From: Sphingomonas sp. Leaf412
Lineage (GTDB): Bacteria > Pseudomonadota > Alphaproteobacteria > Sphingomonadales > Sphingomonadaceae
NCBI RefSeq assembly: GCF_001425405.1
Contig: NZ_LMQP01000001.1
Location: 805,603 to 866,604, forward strand
Direction: 5' to 3'
Length of the DNA stretch: 61,002 nucleotides
Shown in pieces: positions 16,427-25,125 of the stretch (the stretch's first letter is position 1; each line of letters starts with the position of its first letter). The position numbers and the translations under genes were made by a program. Under the pieces are notes generated by a model. It had not been told where the DNA came from, searched no databases, and saw only the letters and a list, made by a program, of their open reading frames with translations.

Positions 16427-17541
16427 GCGGTGCCGACCAGCGTCAGGCCCGTCGCCGCGCGCGCGACGCCGATCGCGGGCATGACCGCGTCGTCGCGCAG
16501 CATCTCGCGATACAGCGCCTCGTATCCGTCGATCATCGCATCCGCGTCGCAGATCGCCACCGCGCGGGCGCGGCATGCCGCCCGGTCGAGCGACATCGCC
16601 CGGCGCGCGGCGTCGGCCAGCGACGCCACGTCGTCCGGCACCGCCAGCACGCCGCTGTCCATGGTCAGCAGGTTGGGGATCGCGCCGCGCGCGAACGCCG
16701 CCACCGGGGTGCCGCATGACAGGGCCTCCGCCACGACCAGTCCGTACGGCTCGTCCCAGCACGGCGTGCACAGGAACGCGCGCGCCCCCGCGATCAGGCG
16801 CGACAGGGCGTCATGGTCCAGGTGCCCGACATGCCGGACGTCGTCGTCCAGATGCGGCGCGACCTCCGCCGCGAAATAGGCCGGATCGGATATCGGACCG
16901 GCGATCCGTAGCGGCAGGCCCACCCGCCGCGCCGCCGCGATCGCCAGGTGCGTCCCCTTTTCGGGCACGATCCGGCCGTACCAGACGAGGTAGGGCGCGG
17001 GGTCGGGCGCCGCGCGGAAGGGAAAGCGGGCCAGGTCGATGCCGTTGCCCACCACGCGATCCACCGCGACGATCGGCGACCACATCGCGTGGATCGCCTC
17101 GGACACCGCGACGAAGCGCGACGTTTCGGCACGGCACAGGCGGATCCCGCTTTCCAGCCAGCAGAACGGCGGCGTGTGCAATGTCGTCACCATCGGCATC
17201 GGCAACGTATCCGCCATGGCGACGGGGAGGTAGTGCAGCGAGTTGTTGTGGACGATGTCGAAATCGCTGCGCCGCAGCTCCGACATCAGCCGCAGATAGG
17301 CGTGATGCTCGCGGAAGAACATGATGTCGGTCGCTTCCGCCGCCCCGGCCGCGTTCAGCGTGGTTTCGTCGCAGATCGCGGACAGGCCGGTCGCCGCGTC
17401 CGATTTCGTCGACGCGAACAACGTCACGTCGTTCCCACGCGCGCGCAACGACGTCGCCAGCAGATGCGTATGCATCTCCAGCCCGCCGGCGAACGGTTCC
17501 CCGATCGCGTGTTTGAGATGCGCGACGATCGCGATCCGCAT
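16423..17541 (-). CDS. Family 4 glycosyltransferase
   Basis: A 372-aa GT-B glycosyltransferase and first gene of the operon. The N-terminus has GGLEMHTHLLATSLRARG, typical of GT4 acceptor domains. The C-terminal half has the signature EPYGLVVAEALSCGTPV (E-x7-E) with IVPEKGTHLAI before it. A GGGAGGGAG ribosome-binding site precedes the ATG. The following gene overlaps by 4 bp. GT4 enzymes of this kind transfer hexoses to lipid carriers or growing oligosaccharides. Confidence 0.87.
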   Translation of the reverse strand: MRIAIVAHLKHAIGEPFAGGLEMHTHLLATSLRARGNDVTLFASTKSDAATGLSAICDETTLNAAGAAEATDIMFFREHHAYLRLMSELRRSDFDIVHNNSLHYLPVAMADTLPMPMVTTLHTPPFCWLESGIRLCRAETSRFVAVSEAIHAMWSPIVAVDRVVGNGIDLARFPFRAAPDPAPYLVWYGRIVPEKGTHLAIAAARRVGLPLRIAGPISDPAYFAAEVAPHLDDDVRHVGHLDHDALSRLIAGARAFLCTPCWDEPYGLVVAEALSCGTPVAAFARGAIPNLLTMDSGVLAVPDDVASLADAARRAMSLDRAACRARAVAICDADAMIDGYEALYREMLRDDAVMPAIGVARAATGLTLVGTA

Positions 17542-17672
17542 GTGGTGCCCGGCTCCCTCCCAAAGGATGATTGGGATGCCGTAACGATCGGGCATACCTG
17601 TTCGGGCCCGGACGGACGGCGGGAATCGTATCGATCGGGATCAAGTTCGCGCCGCGGCCGGGCGCCTGTGCG

Positions 17673-19268
17673 TCAGGCGGCGACGGGGTCGTCTGACCGC
17701 AGGAACGAGACGAACAGGTCGGTGGACGATCGCAGGTCGCGGCTGCTGAGGGTCAGCGCGCGGGCGCCGTTGCGGACGGCGGCCGACAGCGTCGACGTCG
17801 TGGCCACGGCCTTGGCCACATCGTCGATCCGGTCGCGGATCTCGCCCGCCATGTCCGCCGCGCTGCTGGCGCCCCGGTCGACCTCGACCGCGGCGATGCG
17901 CTGCTCGCCGACCGTCCGGGCGATGCCGGACGCGGCCGCCGATACTTCCCCGATCGCCGCGCTGACGCTGCGGAGCTTGTCGCCGGTGTTGGCGACCCCT
18001 TCGCGCATGTTGCCCAGCAGCGTGCCGATCCGGTCGCTGGCGCGGGCGGATTCGGCCGACAGGGATTTCACCTCGCCCGCGACCACGGCGAAGCCGCGCC
18101 CGGCCGCGCCCGCCCGCGCCGCCTCGATCGTGGCGTTCAGCGCCAGCAGGTTGGTGCGTGCCGCGATCGTCCGGATGTCGTCCAGGAACCCCTCGATCTC
18201 CACCGCATGTTCCTCCAGCATCGCGACGGTCCGGACGCTGCGCTGCGCCGCGCTGCTGGCATCCTGGGTCAGCCGCGACTGACGGTCCGCCGCATCCGCG
18301 ATCGAGACGATGGATTGCGAGAATGAACCGATCGACGACGCCACCTGCCCGATGCTCGCCGCCGCGGCGCTGGTGCCGGTGAACGCGTCGTTCGCGTCGC
18401 GATCGGCGCCGCTGGCCACGGTGTCGAGCTGGACCGCGGCCGCCTCCAGCTGGCTGCTGGCCTTGCCGATGTCCTTGACGAACGACGTCACCGATTCCTC
18501 GAACGCGTTGGCCAGGGTCAGCAACTCGCCGCGGCGTTCGCGGGCGAGCCGGGCGGTTTCCTTCGCACGCTCGCGCCGTTCCAGGTCCGCGCGCGCTTCC
18601 GCCGATCGTGCCAGGTCCAGCGCGTGTTCGACGTCCCGGCGTCCCGCTTCCGCCGCAACCGCCGCCTCGCGGGATCGCGCCAGCGCGTCCTGCTGCACGC
18701 CGAACAATCGTTCCAGCAGGATCGTGACGGTCGCGAGCGCCGCGAACTGGCACGCAACCGCCAGCACGTGGAAGGCGACCCGGGCCAGGTCCCCCGTGCC
18801 GGCGAAGACCCATTCGGGCGCGATCCAGTCGAGGGCCAGGTGGTGGACCGCCGCGATCACGGTGGCCAGCGCGATCGGCCGCCAGTCGGCGAGGAACACC
18901 AGGCCCGCCATCCCGACGAAGAAGTACATGTGGCCGTCCATCTGCCACGCATGGCCGCGCAGCAGGAAGACCAGCATCGCCGGAACCACGGCGGCGATCG
19001 ATCCGCACAGCGTCCTCGCCTCGGCGTCGAAGCGGCCGCGGACGGCCATCAGCGTCGGGCCGGCGTTGACGATGGTCCCGGTCAGCAGGATGCCCGCGGC
19101 GGCGCCCGCGCCGAGCACCGCATTGGCGATCAGCAGCAGCCCGAGCGCGACCCAGCCGACGACGGCCCAGGCCACGACGCCGTTGCGGCGCAGTCGGTCG
19201 AGCGGGCTTGCGTCGCCGTCGGGGGCGGGGATGTCGCGAGAAGGGGCCCGCGCCGCATCGATCGTCAT
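17673..19268 (-). CDS. Methyl-accepting chemotaxis protein with multi-helix membrane sensor
   Basis: A 531-aa chemoreceptor. Instead of a periplasmic ligand-binding domain it has an N-terminal membrane domain of about six helices (residues 30-200) with His residues at HHLALDW near the membrane. A coiled coil and the cytoplasmic signalling hairpin follow. The hairpin tip (ARTNLLALNATIEAARAG, about residues 370-388) is the highly conserved CheA/CheW contact. The ATG overlaps the stop of the small upstream gene (ATGA). The signal may be membrane-borne (energy state, oxygen or a hydrophobic compound). No che genes are nearby. Confidence 0.88.
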   Translation of the reverse strand: MTIDAARAPSRDIPAPDGDASPLDRLRRNGVVAWAVVGWVALGLLLIANAVLGAGAAAGILLTGTIVNAGPTLMAVRGRFDAEARTLCGSIAAVVPAMLVFLLRGHAWQMDGHMYFFVGMAGLVFLADWRPIALATVIAAVHHLALDWIAPEWVFAGTGDLARVAFHVLAVACQFAALATVTILLERLFGVQQDALARSREAAVAAEAGRRDVEHALDLARSAEARADLERRERAKETARLARERRGELLTLANAFEESVTSFVKDIGKASSQLEAAAVQLDTVASGADRDANDAFTGTSAAAASIGQVASSIGSFSQSIVSIADAADRQSRLTQDASSAAQRSVRTVAMLEEHAVEIEGFLDDIRTIAARTNLLALNATIEAARAGAAGRGFAVVAGEVKSLSAESARASDRIGTLLGNMREGVANTGDKLRSVSAAIGEVSAAASGIARTVGEQRIAAVEVDRGASSAADMAGEIRDRIDDVAKAVATTSTLSAAVRNGARALTLSSRDLRSSTDLFVSFLRSDDPVAA

Positions 19269-19582
19269 GTCCGTTCCACCCGGTTCTGCGACCCGCACGC
19301 GACGGCCGGGGCGGCGATGGCCACCGCGGCGAAGGGCGGCGTCGCGCGCATCACCATCGCACGATCGCCCGCGATGACCAGCGAACCGGGCAACGGCCCG
19401 GCACCGACCAATGCGGCGCCGCCCGCGACGGCGATCCTCGCCATGTCGTTCGCATTCCCGCCGGTGATCGGGACAAGCAGCAGCTTTCCTGCGGCCGGCG
19501 GCCACATCGGCAGCGCGATCAGCGCCGTCATCGCGGCGGCGGCCTGCGCGACGATGATTGTTCCGGGTCGACGTATCGGCAT
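19265..19582 (-). CDS. Small hypothetical membrane/exported protein
   Basis: A 105-aa protein of unknown function. It contains two hydrophobic stretches (about residues 8-30 and 84-95) separated by a glycine/alanine-rich part with PITGGNANDMARIAVAGG. It ends with a Cys and a charged tail. Its TGA overlaps the chemoreceptor ATG (ATGA), which is the main evidence that it is a real gene co-translated with the receptor. I do not recognise a family. Confidence 0.55.
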   Translation of the reverse strand: MPIRRPGTIIVAQAAAAMTALIALPMWPPAAGKLLLVPITGGNANDMARIAVAGGAALVGAGPLPGSLVIAGDRAMVMRATPPFAAVAIAAPAVACGSQNRVERT

Positions 19583-19667
19583 CGGCAGGACTGATGCCGG
19601 GGAGTGGTTAACGGGCCGTCACCGATACGGCGTCGCGCGACCGGCGCGCGTCGGCCGCGAACCGCGC

Positions 19668-19692
19668 GGAACGCGCGGGCGCAAGGGTCGTT
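19668..19692 (+). promoter_or_regulatory. EcfG-type general stress promoter
   Basis: GGAAC at 19668-19672 and CGTT at 19689-19692 are separated by exactly 16 nt. This is a perfect match to the alphaproteobacterial EcfG consensus GGAAC-N16/17-CGTT. Transcription would start near 19700, giving a leader of about 24 nt to the ATG at 19724. The site places the Mfd-like helicase in the general stress regulon. Confidence 0.75.
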
Positions 19693-19723
19693 CGGCCTTA
19701 TCTCACGGGGGTAAGTGCGCGCG

Positions 19724-22700
19724 ATGAAACAATTATCCGAAGCAGAACTGGTCGCCGTCGCGGTCGATCGGGATGTGATCACGCCGCACCTGGGCATCGC
19801 CGAAAGCGCCGCCGCGCTGGCGCCGCTGCTGGCCGACGGCGACGTGATCGTCGCCGCGGCGGACGAGGCGCGCGCCGCCGCGCTGGGTCGTGCGCTCGCC
19901 GCCGCGGTGCCCGGCGCGCAGGTCGTAATCTGCCCGGGCAGCGATGCCCTGCCGGGCGATGCCGCGCCGTCGTCGCCCGCGAACGTGGGCCAGCGCGTGT
20001 CGGCGCTGCGTACGCTGCGCCGGCTGGCGGCGCGCGCCGACCGGGCGACGGTGGCGCTGGTGACGACCGGGGAGGCGCTGGCGCGCGCCTACCCGCCGCC
20101 CGCGGACTTCGATGCCGAGCCGCCCACGGTCGCGATCGGCGACGCGGTCGACCTGGCGGTGCTGTACCGGACCCTGCTCGACATCGGATATGTCGCGGAC
20201 GACCGCGTCGACGAACCCGGCGAGGTCGCGATGCGCGGGCAGGTGCTCGACGTCTTCCCCGCGGACGCCGCGCTGCCGCTGCGGATCGAGATCGCCGAGG
20301 GGCGGATCGCCGCGATCCGCCGCTACGATCCGGTCGACCAGCGCAGCACCGACGAGATCGCGCGTCGCGAACTGGGCCGGGTGACGGAGCCGGCACTGGG
20401 CAGTGCGCGGACCGTCCTGCTGGACCATCTGCCCGGCGCGTGCGTGGTGATCGGGGCGGCGGCGGACGAGCGGCGGCGGCGGTTGCTGCTGCTGGTGGCG
20501 GATGCGGTCGCGCGCGGATCGCGCCGTGCGCGCGCCGACGTGATCGACGCGGCGGCGTGGGATGCCGCCGTCGCGACGCGCACGGTCGCGACGCTGGAGC
20601 GGGCGGGCGATCCGCCGCCGCGGTTCGTCGAGGGACCGGCGCCGTTGCGCGCTTTCGCCAGGGCCGCGCGCGCGGCGGCAGCGGCGGGCGACCGGATCGT
20701 CCTCCTCGGCGGCGGGCGCGACCTGCGCTTCCTGACGCCGCGCGTCGCCAACGTCCTGAAGACGACGGCCCGGGCGGCGACGGGCTGGGCCGATGTGGTC
20801 GCGGCCGATCCCGGCGCGCTGCTGACGCTGGACCTGCCCGCCGAGCGCGGCTTTCGCCGCGACGGCGTGTTCGCGGTGGCGGCTGCGGACCTGATCGGCA
20901 GCCGGGCGGTCCGCGACGGCGCTGCGCCGCCCGCCGTCGCCACGACGTTCGAACAGGCGACCGAGATCCGGATCGGCGACGTCGTCATCCACGAGGATCA
21001 CGGCATCGCCACCGTCGCGGGGCTGGAGGCGTTGCCCGACGACGGCGGCGACGCGATCCGGCTGGCCTATGCCGACGACGCGATCCGGCTCGTGCCGATA
21101 TGGGAGGCGGACCGCCTGTGGCGCTACGGCGCGGAGGAGGATGCCGTCAGGCTCGACACGCTCGACGGCGCAAGCTGGCGAAAGCGTCGCGGCACGATCG
21201 ACGCCGGGATCGCCGAGAGCGCGCGGCAGCTGACCGCGCTGGCCGCCGAACGCGCCGAACGGACCGCGCCGTTGCTCGATCCCGATCCCGCGGCCTACGA
21301 ACGCTTCGCCGCGGGTTTCCCGTATTCCGAAACCGCCGACCAGCTCGCCGCGATCGAAGCGGTACGGTCCGATCTCGCCTCCGGCCGCCCGATGGACCGG
21401 CTGATCGTCGGCGACGTGGGATTCGGCAAGACCGAGGTGGCGCTGCGCGCGATCGCGGTCGCGGCGCTGGCGGGGCGGCAGGTGGCGGTGGCGGCGCCCA
21501 CGACGGTGCTCGCGCGCCAGCACCTGGACGGGTTCGCGGCGCGATTCGCGGGCACGGGCGTGGTCGTCGCCGGGCTGTCGCGCCTGTCGAGCGCGGCGGA
21601 GAAGAAGCGCGTGAAGGCCGGGCTGGCCGACGGATCGATCCACGTCGTCGTCGGCACGGGTGCGGTGGCGGCGAAGGATGTCGCCTATGCGCGGCTCGCG
21701 CTCGTCGTGATCGATGAGGAGCAGCGCTTCGGCGCGGCGGACAAGCAGCGGCTCCAGGACCTGTCGCAGGGGCATGTGCTGACGATGTCGGCGACGCCGA
21801 TCCCGCGGACGCTCCAGTCCGCGATGGTCGGCCTGCGGCAGATGTCGATCATCGCCACCCCGCCCGCGCGGCGCCAGCCCATCCGCACCGCGGTGAGCGC
21901 GTTCCAGCCGGAAACGCTGCGCGCGGCGCTGCTGCACGAACGCAGCCGCGGCGGGCAGAGCTTCGTCGTGGTGCCGCGTATCGCCGACATGGCGCCGCTG
22001 GCCAAGACGCTCGCCACGCTGGTCCCCGAGCTGGAGATACTGGAGGCGCACGGGAAGCTGCCCGCCGCCGAGATCGACGAGGCGATGGTCCGGTTCGCGG
22101 GCGGTGACGGCGACGTGCTGCTGGCGACCAACATCATCGAGGCGGGGCTGGACGTGCCGCGCGCCAACACCATGGCGATCCTCAACGCCGATCGCTTCGG
22201 CCTGTCGCAGCTGCACCAGTTGCGCGGTCGCGTCGGGCGCGGTCATCGGCGCGGGCAGGTGCTGCTGTTCACGAAGGAGGAGGATGCGATCGCGCCGCGC
22301 ACGCTGAAGCGGCTGCGCACGCTGGAGGCGTTCGACCGGCTCGGCGCGGGGTTCGCGATCAGCGCACGCGACCTCGACCTGCGCGGGGCGGGCGACCTGA
22401 TGGGCGATACGCAGGCGGGGCACATGCGGCTGATCGGGGTCGAATTGTACCAGCGATTGCTGGAGGGCGCGTTGCGCACGATCCGGGGGGAGGACGTGGA
22501 ACGGTGGACGCCGGTCCTGCACCTCGGGATCGACGGCGACCTGCCGGAGGCGTGGATCCCCGAGGTGGACATGCGCGTGTCGCTGTATGCACGCCTGGCC
22601 CGCATCGACGCCGCGCGCGACCTGGATGCGTTCGAGATGGAACTGGAGGACCGGTTCGGCACCCTGCCCGAGGCGGCGGCGCGGTTGCTGACGATCGCGC

Positions 22701-22915
22701 GCATCCGGCTGAAGATGCGCGAGATCGGGATCGCGCGGATCGACGCGGGGCCGGCGGCGATCGCGATCACGACGCGTCCCGGCGCCGAGACGCCCTCGCC
22801 CGCGCTCGCCCTGCGCGAGAAGGGCGGGCGCCTGCTGCTGGACGAGCGGATCGCGGACGCTGCGGTGCGGCTGGACCGCGTGGATGCCGTGCTGGACGGC
22901 TGGTCGGGGGACTGA
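19724..22915 (+). CDS. mfd: Mfd-type transcription-repair coupling helicase (possible paralogue)
   Basis: A 1063-aa protein with the full Mfd layout. The N-terminal UvrB-homology region covers about residues 1-350. An RNA-polymerase-interaction CarD-like domain begins near residue 419 (VVIHEDHGIATV). The RecG-like helicase motor follows, with Walker A GDVGFGKTEVALRA (about 563), DEEQ box VVIDEEQRFG, SATPIPRTLQ and HQLRGRVGRGHRRGQ, and then a TRCF C-terminal domain. Mfd displaces stalled RNA polymerase and recruits UvrA. It is slightly short compared with about 1150 aa, and motifs usually written LTATPIPRT read MSATPIPRT, so it may be a second divergent copy. The start is ATG 19724; a GTG 9 bp upstream is closer to the GGGGG site. 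An EcfG promoter precedes it. Confidence 0.85.
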   Translation: MKQLSEAELVAVAVDRDVITPHLGIAESAAALAPLLADGDVIVAAADEARAAALGRALAAAVPGAQVVICPGSDALPGDAAPSSPANVGQRVSALRTLRRLAARADRATVALVTTGEALARAYPPPADFDAEPPTVAIGDAVDLAVLYRTLLDIGYVADDRVDEPGEVAMRGQVLDVFPADAALPLRIEIAEGRIAAIRRYDPVDQRSTDEIARRELGRVTEPALGSARTVLLDHLPGACVVIGAAADERRRRLLLLVADAVARGSRRARADVIDAAAWDAAVATRTVATLERAGDPPPRFVEGPAPLRAFARAARAAAAAGDRIVLLGGGRDLRFLTPRVANVLKTTARAATGWADVVAADPGALLTLDLPAERGFRRDGVFAVAAADLIGSRAVRDGAAPPAVATTFEQATEIRIGDVVIHEDHGIATVAGLEALPDDGGDAIRLAYADDAIRLVPIWEADRLWRYGAEEDAVRLDTLDGASWRKRRGTIDAGIAESARQLTALAAERAERTAPLLDPDPAAYERFAAGFPYSETADQLAAIEAVRSDLASGRPMDRLIVGDVGFGKTEVALRAIAVAALAGRQVAVAAPTTVLARQHLDGFAARFAGTGVVVAGLSRLSSAAEKKRVKAGLADGSIHVVVGTGAVAAKDVAYARLALVVIDEEQRFGAADKQRLQDLSQGHVLTMSATPIPRTLQSAMVGLRQMSIIATPPARRQPIRTAVSAFQPETLRAALLHERSRGGQSFVVVPRIADMAPLAKTLATLVPELEILEAHGKLPAAEIDEAMVRFAGGDGDVLLATNIIEAGLDVPRANTMAILNADRFGLSQLHQLRGRVGRGHRRGQVLLFTKEEDAIAPRTLKRLRTLEAFDRLGAGFAISARDLDLRGAGDLMGDTQAGHMRLIGVELYQRLLEGALRTIRGEDVERWTPVLHLGIDGDLPEAWIPEVDMRVSLYARLARIDAARDLDAFEMELEDRFGTLPEAAARLLTIARIRLKMREIGIARIDAGPAAIAITTRPGAETPSPALALREKGGRLLLDERIADAAVRLDRVDAVLDGWSGD

Positions 22916-22923
22916 GCCGGCGC

Positions 22924-24168
22924 CTATCTCGCGGCCGCGGCGGGCAGGTCCAGCCAGTCGGTGGGGGGAAGGCCGTACAGCAGGTCGAAGAATTCCAGTT
23001 GCAGGCGGGCCGCCTTGTGCTGGTTGCTGTTCCACAACATCACGATGCCGCTCCTGCGCGCGGGATCGAACAGGATCAGCGCGCCATAGCCGTCGACCGA
23101 GCCGCGGTGGCCGACCAGACGGTGCCCCGCGTAATCGAAGCTGCGCCACCCCAGGCCGTAGGCGGCGTTCGTCAGCGCGCGGTCCATCGGGCCGCGGCGG
23201 CCGTGCGGCGGCGTGCGGACCCTCGCCCGGTGCATCGTGTCGAGCACGGCCGGGGACAGCACGCGCGGCATCTCCCCCATCTGCGCCTGCATCCAGCGCG
23301 CCAGGTCGCGGATGGAGGAATTGACGCCGCCCGCGGCGGGCACGCGGTAATAGCTGTCGTTGACGACCGTCGGCGCGGTGCGGCTGCGATGCGGCCGCGC
23401 CCAGCTGGCCGCGCGTTCAAGGCCGGACCGTCCGACGCTCGCCCGCTTCATGCCCAGGGGGGTGAACAGGCGTTCGGCGGCGACCGTCGCATAGGGGCGG
23501 CCGGTCGCGCGTTCCACGATCTCGCTGGCGGCGTCGTACGCGATATTCTGGTACGCGTAACAGGTCGCGGGCGGACAGGCCGGCGGCAGCGTCCCCAGTT
23601 GCGAGCGGATGACCCGGGGATCCTCGCCCGCCTCCAGCCGGTCGTCCCAAGCGTTGCGGACCAGCCCCAGCCGGTGCGACAGGACGTCCGCGACGGTCAC
23701 GCGGCTGCTGTCGCCCGGAAGGCGCAGCGTCGTTCCCATCCGCGACAATGGCGTGTCGAGCGAGAATTTGCCGTCGTAGGACAGCCGCGTGACGAGCGCC
23801 GACGCGACCGATTTCGACAGCGATGCCCAGCGGAACACGGTGTCCGGCGTCACCGGCTCGGTCCCGCCGGCGGCCACGGAACCGAACCCCTTCGCATATC
23901 GGACATGCCCGCCTTCCACCGTCGCGACGGCGAGCCCCACCATGCCCGGATCCTGCATCAGGCCGCGGATGCGGCTTTCCAGGCGGCGGTAATCCACCGT
24001 CGACGCGGTCTGCGGCAACGCCATGACGGGGGGAACGGGTTGCCGGACCAGCGCGGTGCTGTCCCCGCCCCGCCGATCGGACGACGGCGCCGCGACGACC
24101 AGCGCGGCGACCGCGACGGTGGCGATCCCGACGCCCAGGACCGGGAGGAGCGATCGCGTGACGTGCAT
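22924..24168 (-). CDS. Serine hydrolase, beta-lactamase/class C family
   Basis: A 414-aa exported serine hydrolase. The start at MHVTRSLL gives a single N-terminal hydrophobic segment (residues 7-26), a signal anchor or signal peptide. The catalytic Ser-x-x-Lys is WASLSKS, the Tyr-x-Asn is YAYQN, and the third motif appears as GHRGSVDGYG. This matches penicillin-binding-protein-like esterases (EstB/AmpC fold) that act on peptidoglycan peptides or esters. True beta-lactamase activity is not implied. It is convergent with the mfd-like gene (8-bp gap) and divergent from the TetR gene. Confidence 0.85.
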   Translation of the reverse strand: MHVTRSLLPVLGVGIATVAVAALVVAAPSSDRRGGDSTALVRQPVPPVMALPQTASTVDYRRLESRIRGLMQDPGMVGLAVATVEGGHVRYAKGFGSVAAGGTEPVTPDTVFRWASLSKSVASALVTRLSYDGKFSLDTPLSRMGTTLRLPGDSSRVTVADVLSHRLGLVRNAWDDRLEAGEDPRVIRSQLGTLPPACPPATCYAYQNIAYDAASEIVERATGRPYATVAAERLFTPLGMKRASVGRSGLERAASWARPHRSRTAPTVVNDSYYRVPAAGGVNSSIRDLARWMQAQMGEMPRVLSPAVLDTMHRARVRTPPHGRRGPMDRALTNAAYGLGWRSFDYAGHRLVGHRGSVDGYGALILFDPARRSGIVMLWNSNQHKAARLQLEFFDLLYGLPPTDWLDLPAAAAR

Positions 24169-24238
24169 CGCGGCCCCATCCGCCACGGGTCCCGCCTTGT
24201 CCAGATGGGGGACGAAGAATGTCGGTCGGTCCGGACGA

Positions 24239-24266
24239 TTGCGTCGACCGCGCACCGCATTATATA
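24239..24266 (+). promoter_or_regulatory. Promoter of the TetR gene, probably leaderless
   Basis: The -35 is TTGCGT (24239-24244) and the -10 is TATATA (24261-24266), with a 16-nt spacer. Transcription would begin about 7-10 nt later, at or a few bases before the ATG at 24276, so the mRNA may be leaderless. No ribosome-binding site is visible. The operator at 24262-24277 covers the -10 box and start codon. Confidence 0.5.
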
Positions 24267-24277
24267 CCGGCCGTTAT
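24262..24277. promoter_or_regulatory. TetR operator-like site 1
   Basis: The sequence ATATACCGGCCGTTAT matches the two other copies of the motif (consensus TACC-RR-CCRGTACA) at 24905-24919 and 24949-24964. It overlaps the -10 and the start codon of the TetR gene, which implies autorepression. Confidence 0.5.
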
Positions 24278-24881
24278 GGAAGCCGCAGTCGCCAGCAAGG
24301 GACGTCCCCGCGAATTCTGCACCGACCGGGCGCTGACGGCGGCGCTCGGGGTGTTCTGGGCGAAGGGGTATGACGGCGCGTCGATGGCGGACCTGACCGC
24401 CGCGATGGGCATCACCAAGCCCAGCCTGTACGCCGCCTTCGGCAACAAGGAAGCGCTGTTCCACAAGGCGCTGGAATTGTACGAGATCGAGAAGCTGGCC
24501 TACACGCGCGAGGCGCTGAAGCAGCCGACCGCGCGGGCGGTGGCGGAATATTTCATGCGCGGGTCGATCGATGCGCAGATGAGCAGTTGCGACCCCAGGG
24601 GATGCCTGGGCGTCATCAGTGCGACCGCGTGCGGCGCGGAGGCCGAATCGATCAAGGCCGACGTGATCCAGCGACGCGCGTCGTCGCAGGCCGCGCTGGT
24701 CGAGCGGTTCGAACAGGCCAAGCGCGACGGCGACCTGCCCGATCATGTCGATGTGCCAGGCCTGACCGCCTACTTGTACACCATCTTGCAGGGGATGGCC
24801 GTGCAGGCCGGATCGGGCGCCACGCGCGCCGATCTGGAACGGGTGGTGGAAACCAGCCTGATGGTATGGCCGACACGATAG
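24276..24881 (+). CDS. TetR/AcrR-family transcriptional regulator
   Basis: A 201-aa TetR-type repressor. The N-terminal DNA-binding domain is present (GYDGASMADLTAAMGITKPS then LYAAFGNKEALF, residues 30-60), and the C-terminal helical domain is of the type found in NemR/AcuR-like regulators. Cysteines lie at SCDPRGCLG and TACGAE in the ligand domain, a feature of electrophile-sensing members, though that reading is tentative. Three matching palindromic sites surround the gene, one over its own start and two in the promoter of the next gene. It therefore probably represses itself and the small genes at 25126-25751. Confidence 0.88.
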   Translation: MEAAVASKGRPREFCTDRALTAALGVFWAKGYDGASMADLTAAMGITKPSLYAAFGNKEALFHKALELYEIEKLAYTREALKQPTARAVAEYFMRGSIDAQMSSCDPRGCLGVISATACGAEAESIKADVIQRRASSQAALVERFEQAKRDGDLPDHVDVPGLTAYLYTILQGMAVQAGSGATRADLERVVETSLMVWPTR

Positions 24882-24904
24882 GCCGCGTCGCCGCGAAATA
24901 ATCC

Positions 24905-24919
24905 GTACCGACCGGTACA
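24905..24919. promoter_or_regulatory. TetR operator-like site 2
   Basis: GTACCGACCGGTACA is the best palindrome of the three related sites (TACCGACCGGTA). It lies just upstream of the -35 box at 24926, placed to interfere with RNA polymerase at the promoter of the 25126 gene. Confidence 0.55.
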
Positions 24920-24925
24920 AAAGCG

Positions 24926-24954
24926 TTGACGACCTCCGTCACGCTTTATATACC
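24926..24954 (+). promoter_or_regulatory. Promoter for the small-gene unit at 25126
   Basis: The -35 is TTGACG (24926-24931). The -10 is TATATA (24947-24952, 15-nt spacer) or, with a 17-nt spacer, TATACC (24949-24954). It is flanked by operator-like site 2 and overlapped by site 3. Its leader to the ATG at 25126 is about 165 nt, in which I see no other feature. Confidence 0.5.
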
Positions 24955-24964
24955 AGCCAGTACA
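24949..24964. promoter_or_regulatory. TetR operator-like site 3
   Basis: TATACCAGCCAGTACA overlaps the -10 box of the promoter at 24926-24954. Positions TACC..CC.GTACA are shared with site 2. Confidence 0.5.
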
Positions 24965-25125
24965 GAACAAGTCGCGTCCAGGGTGGCGTGTCGGGACGAC
25001 CGGCACCTTCCGTACCAAAACCGTCCGCATCGCGGATCGACCGCCACGTGTCGCCACGCCGGAAAGGCGTGTCGCCGCGATCGTCGGATCGTGTCCGTCC
25101 GCGGCATCAAAAAGGGGAATGATCC

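Noticed and set aside
19733..23149. Very long open frame antisense to the Mfd-like gene (over 1100 codons)
   Set aside because: It is mostly Arg/Gln/His/Asp-rich low-complexity sequence with no recognisable domain, as expected of a shadow frame in G+C-rich DNA. The plus-strand frame has clear helicase motifs.
22924..24168. Beta-lactamase resistance gene
   Set aside because: SxxK and YxN motifs are shared with many esterases and peptidases; the HRG-type third motif and the context do not indicate antibiotic hydrolysis.
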